Assembly: GCF_037975245.1 (NCBI RefSeq)
Contig: NC_092580.1
Location: 32,265,001-32,329,000 of the forward strand
DNA length: 64,000 bases
DNA from: Apostichopus japonicus
Lineage: Eukaryota > Echinodermata > Holothuroidea > Aspidochirotida > Stichopodidae
Direction of reading: 5' to 3'
The translations under genes were made by a program, and so were the position numbers. This document shows, in pieces, positions 53,001 through 62,000 of the stretch. The notes beneath the pieces are model-generated. The model saw nothing but the letters and a program-made list of their open reading frames with translations. It ran no database searches and had not been told where the DNA came from. Within the stretch, counting starts at the first letter, position 1. Each line of letters starts with the position of its first letter.

Positions 53001-56000
53001 TACTGTAGTCTCTTGTCACAGTTACGACTAAATAGTGACAATCACTTGTGTAAGATTTAAAGTTTCCAAAACCAATAACACTTGTATGAAGAAAGCATAT
53101 TGAGGTGGGGAAGCCTTATTGACCTGAAATATGTTTACTACAGAAACAGCTCAAATTATTCATTAGGTTTCTCGTTACTGTGACAACGATATGCAGACCA
53201 GTAAAATCATATATGCAGCTAAAAAATATTCTGGGAGACTGCCAAAAGATGAGTAGTGCAGTGAAATCAAAGATAGACAAGGTTGAATTGCAAATTGGTA
53301 ATTATTGAAATGAACATGTACATAATTAATTGATCAATCAATCAATCAATCAATCACAATGATTACCTGATCAATGGCCCAATCATCTAAAAACTCTCCA
53401 TTCCTTGAAGGCTGCCACCATCTAAGTCTCGTAGAGTTTGTCTGTGCTCTCAAAGGTATCTCCAAGGCAACTTTATTGTTAAGCAGATGGTTAGACTCTG
53501 TAAAAGGGATTTCAATAATTGGTTGCCAGGTGATGCCGCCATCTATAGAGTACTGGAGTAAGATAGGATGGCTCTTAGCGTTAGGTGCCTCACGAACACA
53601 GCCAAGTCGGATGAAGAAATGGATTTCACTGGGAAGACAGAATATTCATTGTAACTGGAAATTATAACGAGATATGATTGGATATGATGGAAATGTGTAT
53701 GATAGTTTTTCCTCATAATAACCCTGTTGATGACAAACCGTGCTGTCTTTGACATCGTCCAGGCCTACTGACCCATACAGTTGCTGAAGGGTAATCATGC
53801 AGGAACATAATTCATCGACTGTAGCTGAAATTTAATTTAGTTTCTTTGCAAATTGTCCACAAAACAATAATACAATTAGGCCTACATAGAGTAGACAGAT
53901 TAAAAATATGTTTGTGAAAGAAAGCCTTTTAGAGAAAAACATTAAACTAGTCTTTTAGTGTGATGCATATATTATTTTCTCTCTTATCTGATTGCAAACT
54001 ATCTGATTATTAAATAACACTGACTTACAATCCTCATATCGAGTGACCAGGTGCTTAATGAATTATAATAAAGCTGATCAAGTGGTCAGACATCTCAACT
54101 GATATATATGAATCTCAGTGATAAAAAATGCTGAGTCTGAATTGTTGGTTACCGCAGCATAATGGCTCCTCATCTATTAAGACGACTTAATTGTATTGAT
54201 ATTTGCATATATTTATGAAAACAATATTATATCTAAATTGCCAAGAACTTCAAATCAATTATGAAACATTTTAACCTTGCCATTGGGACGGTAGAAACAT
54301 TAGAAATATATCAGTGGAATATAGTACGGCTAGCCCATAATTCAATGTTTTAATTTTGTACCTGGCAATACTCAGATCTAAATCTTTGGTCATGAGAATT
54401 CTGATCCCTGTCCCGGTGAAATGGAGGTTCTTGCCCGTTATTATAATCCCACATTTCTTGGTCCTTTCAGCTCCACTCCACTCCAGATATTTCATGGGAT
54501 TAATAAGTCCTGCAAAATACAGCCAACAGAGTATTATACATATGACCCATTGTTTACATGAAGCTAATTATATTCAACATGTGTTCTTTACTATCAACAT
54601 TTTCCTGGTAAAGCATTAGCTGTAATATAAGGGATCATTGTGCACAGTGTATATACAACTGCCATGTTATCACCTTGGTCAGCCTAACCATGATATTTCT
54701 GTGGGGATAAAGCACTGAATGAGAACTATGGTTACATCCATGCTGAGCTATCCTATACTCCAATGATTTGGAGAGGTATGCATTGTGTCAAACATTGATC
54801 AACATTCCAGATAAACACATTTACCTATATTATCCTACAGGAGTTTAAGTTATCCAAGAAAGTATAATGATTTCATTTAACCTCTCCATCTCCTATTCCA
54901 TCACTTTCTGTTGCCCCATCACCTTCACCTTTGCCTCCCTTTTGCCAGACTGCTAATGGTCCTCATCAATGAAAATAGAGATCAGTTTAACCAGTTGAAC
55001 AATTCAAGTAAATGTACTCAAGTCCCATATCAATAATACTTTACTAATTTGGCTAAAAGTAATTTCCATAGATGTAATATTTTCCAAGCTGATCAGCTCC
55101 TCTGAGCAACAAACACAACATTAAAATCTGTCTGTGGGTTCTTGGGTGTTATTAGCTTCAACACAAGTTTGCACTGATTACATTTTGCATGGACTACATT
55201 TTGAATGGATTACATTATGCACAGATTATATTTTGCACAGATTATATTTTGCAAATATTATAGTTTGCACAGATTATATTTTGCACTGATTACATATTAC
55301 ACGGATTGCATTTTGCATGGATTACATTTTGCTTGAGTTACATCTTGCAGACAAGAATATTCACCTTCAAAATCGTCCTTCAGGAAGTAAGGCTTGGCTT
55401 CTCCGTATGCACAGGACCACCCTGAGTAGCCTGGATCACAGATGCAATGAATTCCCCTCAAACAGGTCCCATGGCCATAACAGTTATTGGGACACGATGG
55501 CCCAATGTAAACATCATCCAGGGCCCAGGATGGGGGTCTCATGGTGCTGGTAAAATTACCCTGGTACCAACGGAAACGGATCGTCCTTCAAAACAAAGAG
55601 AAATAAAACGCCGGAATTCAAAATGTAACTTTCTAAATTCAAAGCATCATGCAAAAAGTTAGGTTAGGTTAAAACTCTTTTTAATCAAAATGATTAGTTT
55701 TTGGAGGGTTTATTCCAAGACAGCAAAACATTACCACCACTCATTACCACCCTACCCCCCCATGACCACCCCAACCTCTCATTACACCACAACCCCTCAT
55801 TAACACCACTCATTACCACCCCAATCCCTCATTACCACCACACCCAACTTGCATGACCACCATGCATTACCACCCCAACTCCTCATTACCATCACTCATT
55901 CCCACCCCAACCCCTCATTACAACCCAACCCCTCATTCCCACCACTTGAATCTGTGCATGCTCTATATCCAATCAAAACTATCACGCACATCTTATCACA

Positions 56001-59000
56001 AGAAGTGAAAAGTAGTTTCTCCTCATAACCCACAGCTGTCCTTCCCTCACTCCCCCCTCCCCCACCCTGAACATTTCTAGTAAGTCCAGGATGCAGTTTA
56101 AGATTATTGAATATTCATGATGGTGTATGACTCACCCACAGAAGTGCAGGTTTGCCAGTGGTATAAGGTATCTCCTCCAGCCTGGTATTGCTCCGCTGTA
56201 GTAAATGCTCGGTGGAGACAGATCACCGGAGCAACCATTGCTCTTGGAACGATCATCGCCGAAGCAATCTTCCTGAACCAGATGCCAGGTCACACCGTTA
56301 TCAGCGGAGAACTCTAAACGGACAGGGTCCTCGGCCGACGACATCGTTGAACATCCTACATTGATCTGTGGACCATATTTGAAATATTAAATATTTAATC
56401 TATTAGTCTCACTATTAGGTAAGTGTTATAATATATTTCTTGGAGTATTAACATTAAGTAGTGGTCATAGCGAAGTGTGGGGGGGGGGAGGGAAAGGGAA
56501 GGGGAATTATAATTAATGTGGACTGAGATAGTAGTTTATTTTTCTGTATGTTTATGTGTACATATCTATGTACTATCACAGGGGTTCACAAAAACAAGCT
56601 TTCAGTAGTTTTCTTTTGTTGTTTTCTTTGTTACAATGGTTGAAATCAAGTTGAAGTGGAATTATATTTACTTGATGGTCAATGGACAAAAAATGAAGAG
56701 CTAGAACCACCAGAAATGTCAAAACCAAATTCTAATTACTCCAAGGATGGACTTTCTTTAGTACAACTCTGCGAAACTAATTGCCCATATGGTATAGTAC
56801 ATGAAAACTATTTGCTTATTTACACGTGTGCAAATGTTTCCTTCCGTTCTTAGTTCCTGTTGGGAGCGACCATGAAAGGTTGTCGCCTTGTTCACATAGA
56901 CACACGTAACCACATAAAAAACTATTAACTTACTCTGACAATTTCCTACTTATTATATAATATTATAATAATTATTATTACAAGTGTCAAACATTCGAGT
57001 GTGCGACTATCCACTTTACCTTGAATTGCAATACTGTGTCGGTGTCTACGTCAATGTTTCTCGTTGTCACCGAATGTTCACCAAGAGCATCAGAGAACAC
57101 CAACGAATTACCTCTGAAAGCAAAAGAAGGGTCATGCAAGAGATGTTAAGATGATTGAATAATTTACCAAACATTCTCTTTTCATTCAGGTATGGCCCTT
57201 GAAATCAAAGACAAATTAGATTCACAAACAGAAATTATCAAAATTACTCATGAATAATTAAAAACAAAACAAAGCATGTTAACAGACTTCTTAATATCTA
57301 CTGCAAAGTTTTTAATCAGCTTTGTTTGGCTTATTTTGACTCCTTTTGTTGCTCAGTGGTCCAAAGTAGTTGTCTGTCTATCTTTCTAGCATTTAATGTG
57401 CTCTTTCTGTTTATCGTTTAAGTTTGCATTTGAAGAAGATCCTGCTAGGATTGAAACGTCGGACCCTCTAATCTGTACGTAATAACTTATAACTAAAAAT
57501 AACATCATTGATATGTTATAATGGTTGGATACAATATGCAAAATGGTATCTAATACTTGGTTTTAAAACAAAGAATCCCCTTGTCAACAGATTAACAAAT
57601 TCTGAAAAGTTCGGAATAACAAAAACAGAACAGCTTTGTTTTAATATTCACTACAGGAGGCAGCCAGATTTGAATATGGTAAACAACAAATGATGGTCTT
57701 CATATGCTCTTAGTAAAGTTCTAGGTCCAAAATTCTTTGCTGTTTCACAATTTACAGTAAAATTATCTAATTAAAAAAAAAAGAAGAGCCCCAAATAGAT
57801 AGACACACCCAATAGACACACAAACAAACTACACAAAAAACACACACATAGATAAACACACACACAGACATACACCCGGACAAACACATTCAGAAACATT
57901 TGTGCAACATAATCATTATAGCTACTCACTCTCTTGATGTGTTAAAGTCTTCCCCATCACAAAAGTTCCCAATCTCTCCTCCAGGATAAAATAGAAAGTT
58001 CTCCTCTGAGATTGTGTCATCGAAGTTGGCTCCTATTTGACCTCGATTGAGGAGGTCACCACCGATCAGTAAATTATCCAGGACCCATACATCCCCTCTC
58101 CCGGAATGGTATGGTTGCCAGAATCTGAACCGTGTGGTCTTCATTCGAGCCTGCGATGGTAACTGCATGCTGTAATATTTGGCACTAAGGGAGTCCCTGG
58201 GGGCCAACTCTGCTACCAGTTCCCATGTTATGCCACCATTGTAAGAGAATTGGATGAGGAGAGGACTGGGTGGGGTGCTTCCAGTGGGATCCATAGAGGT
58301 ACAACCAAATTGAAGAGTGAACTGGATAAAGTCCATTAAGCTGGCGTCCAGATCTACGGTTTCTAGCATTCTAATCCCTGGCTGCTCGGAGAGGAGAGTA
58401 AACAAGAAATGAGAGAGAGAAGAGAATGGGAGAGGTAAAGGAATAAAAAACATTAGTGTTCAGCGTCATTGCAGGTGTATTAATGTGTTGAAATGCAGAA
58501 GTACTGATGCAACAAACATTACTGTTCAGTATTCTTTGCAGGTGTATTAATGTGTTGAAATGCAGAGGTTTCGTTAAAACAAACATTAGTATTCAGTATT
58601 CTTTGCAGGTGTATTAATGTGTTGAAATGCAGAGGTATCCATACAACAAACATTAATGTTCAGTATTCTTTGCAGGTGTATTAATATGTTGAAATGCAGA
58701 GGTATCCATACAACAAACATTAATGTTCAGTATTCTTTGCAGGTGTATTAATATGTTGAAATGCAGAGGTATCCATACAACAAACATTAATGTTCAGTAT
58801 TCTTTGCAGGTGTATTAATGTGTTGAAATGCAGAGGTATCCATACAACAAACATTAGTGTTCAGTATTCTTTGCAGGTGTATTAATATGTTGAAATGCAG
58901 AATTACCAATACAACAATCATTAGTGTTCAGTATTCTTTGCAGGTGTATTAATATGTTGAAATGCAGAGGTATCCATACAACAAACATTAATGTTCAGTA

Positions 59001-62000
59001 TTCTTTGCAGGTGTATTAATGTGTTGAAATGCAGAGGTATCCATACAACAGACAATAATGTTCAGTATTCTTTGCAGGTGTATTAATATGTTGAAATGCA
59101 GAGGTATCGATACAACAGACATTAATGTTCAGTATTCTTTGCAGGTGTATTAATATGTTGAAATGCAGAGGTATCCATACAACAAACATTAATGTTCAGT
59201 ATTCTTTGCAGGTGTATTAATGTGTTGAAATGAAGAGGTATCCATACAACAGACATTAATGTTCAGTATTCTTTGCAGGTGTATTAATATGTTGAAATGC
59301 AGAGGTATCGATACAACAGACATTAGTGTTCAGTATTCTTTGCAGGTGTATTAATGTGTTGAAATGCAGAGGTATCGATACAACAAACATTAATGTTCAG
59401 TATTCTTTGCAGGTGTATTAATATGTTGAAATGCAGAGGTATCCATACAACAAACATTAATGTTCAGTATTCTTTGCAGGTGTATTAATATGTTGAAATG
59501 CAGAGGTATCGATACAACAGACATTAGTGTTCAGTATTCTTTGCAGGTGTATTAATGTGTTGAAATGCAGAGGTTTTGATACAACAGACATTAATGTTCA
59601 GTATTCTTTGCAGGTGTATTAATGTGTTGAAATGCAGAGGTTTTGATACAACAAACATTAGTGTTCAGTATTCTTTGCAGGTGTATTAATGTGTTGAAAT
59701 GCAGAATTACCGATACAACAACCATTAGTGTTCAGTATTCTTTGCAGGTGTATTAATATGTTGAAATGCAGAATTACCGATACAACAAACATTAGTGTTC
59801 AGTATTCCTTGCAGGTGTATTAATGTGTTGAAATGCATAAGTACTGATACAACAAACATTAGTTTTCAGTATTCTTTGCAGGTGTATTAATATGTTCAAA
59901 TGCAGAGGTTTTGATACAACAAACATTAGTGTTCAGTATTCTTTGCAGGTGTATTAATGTGTTGAAATGCAGAGGTATCCATACAACAAACATTAATGTT
60001 CAGTATTCTTTGCAGGTGTATTAATGTGTTGAAATGCAGAGGTTTTGATACAACAAACATTAGTGTTCAGTATTCTTTGCAGGTGTATTAATGTGTTGAA
60101 ATGCAGAGGTATCCATACAACAAACATTAATGTTCAGTATTCCTTGCAGGTGTATTAATGTGTTGAAATGCATAAGTACTGATACAACAAACATTAGTTT
60201 TCAGTATTCTTTGCAGGTGTATTAATATGTTCAAATGCAGAATTACCGATACAACAAACATTAGTGTTCAGTATTCTTTGCAGGTGTATTAATATGTTCA
60301 AATGCAGAATTACCGATACAACAAACATTAGTGTTCAGTATTCTTTGCAGGTGTATTAATATGTTCAAATGCAGAAGTAATCAAATAACTAACATTAGTG
60401 TTCAGTATTCTTTGCAGGCCTATAAGGTTGATATACAGTATCACTGATAATACAGTTATAACTGTGTTATGTTGTTAAGGATATTTACTGCAAAGATTCT
60501 ACAGCCCACATATAATCCTCTTTCAATCATCTTGCTGACCAGTGACTTTAGCAATACATTGGTTTCTTAAGCTTTATTTCCAAGTACGTTTTCCGTTACC
60601 AATCTGTTCAAGTGGTAATAATACTATGAAACAAAACAGTTTTGATGATTAGATCACATTATACCAAACCTGGTTGAATATTATAGCGGTACTGGAAACC
60701 AATCTACCACACTGAATGCCAATGAAAGATCCAAGGTTTCTATTCCAGAGTTGAGTTGAAAGGGGTCCATCAAAAGTCTCCTTTAACTGCTTAGGCAGTG
60801 TCACGAAGGGTGCACAAAAGTTGCCATGATTGTAACCAGGATCACATCTGTTATGAAATGTATGAATGGCATTAAATCACAAGAGGAGCACAACAATTTT
60901 TACACTTTGCTCAAAATATTGTGTTTAATGTAACACTGAGTGTTACATACTTTTATATTGATGAACCAAGTAAAGGCATTAGGTCAAAGTTTACAGAAAC
61001 AGATCTCTCGATGGCTGATGTTGGAAGTTGTGCAAGTGTCTAAACTCACTAAATATCTGAACGTTCAGAAAGATAAACACACAAACATACAGAGCAAACA
61101 TCCTTTTACTTTTCCTGATGGATGGCCAGTTCATTTATTGTAAATATTAGACCAGTTATGTGTCCACGTAAACTACTGTTAGTTTGCAGTAAAGAAAATT
61201 TTAACGAGTGAAGATGTCGAAATTAAATTACTTCTTATTCATTCCCAAAGTAACCAAACTCATAGTAAAAGTACAATGGCCTACTCCACTTTCATAAACA
61301 TGGCGATTATTATGCAATGGACATCGGTTTGGTCAAGCAAACTCTGCTGTTTGGAAAAGTTTAAGACCAAAGTTCTGATTATTCTAAGAAACAACTAAAA
61401 GCTAGTAGAAGAAATATTTTCAAACCAATATTTTCACTGACGATATCAAAGTTCTACACTTTATAACACAAACCAATTTCACAGTTTAATATGTATATTT
61501 AGGCAACCCGCAAAATCGAAAAAATGGTTATGTAAGGAAGTTAACAGCTGGATATTATTGTGCAAAACAAACAAAGAAATCAAAAGGTAATACACAGAAT
61601 TCGAATAGGAAAGTAAGTTTTCCATTGTTCTTTAACTAATTACAACTAGATATTATTGGTTGCAATTTGTCCTCGGTGTAAACAAGAGCACTAATTTTTG
61701 CATATTTTTTAATCCTCAGTTTTAAAAATGCTTTTGAAAGGTTTATAAACAAAAAAACAAGCATTCTTGGAAAGTTTTCAGTTGGCAATGATAAAAAAGC
61801 AATATATAGATGAATTTAACAATAAAATGGAATTAATTCACTTGTAAAGAACATCAACAGTATATCAGGTTAAAAGATTATAGTTCAGATATAAAATAAG
61901 ACTTTGTGAAATTAGATACTTTACATGCATCTGAAATTAGATACTTTACATGCATCTGAAATTAGATACTTTACATGCATTGGTTCTCAAAGCATCTTCC

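Noticed and set aside
58448-60418. Second CRISPR-like repeat array
   Set aside because: 67-bp head-to-tail units with no spacers; a minisatellite.
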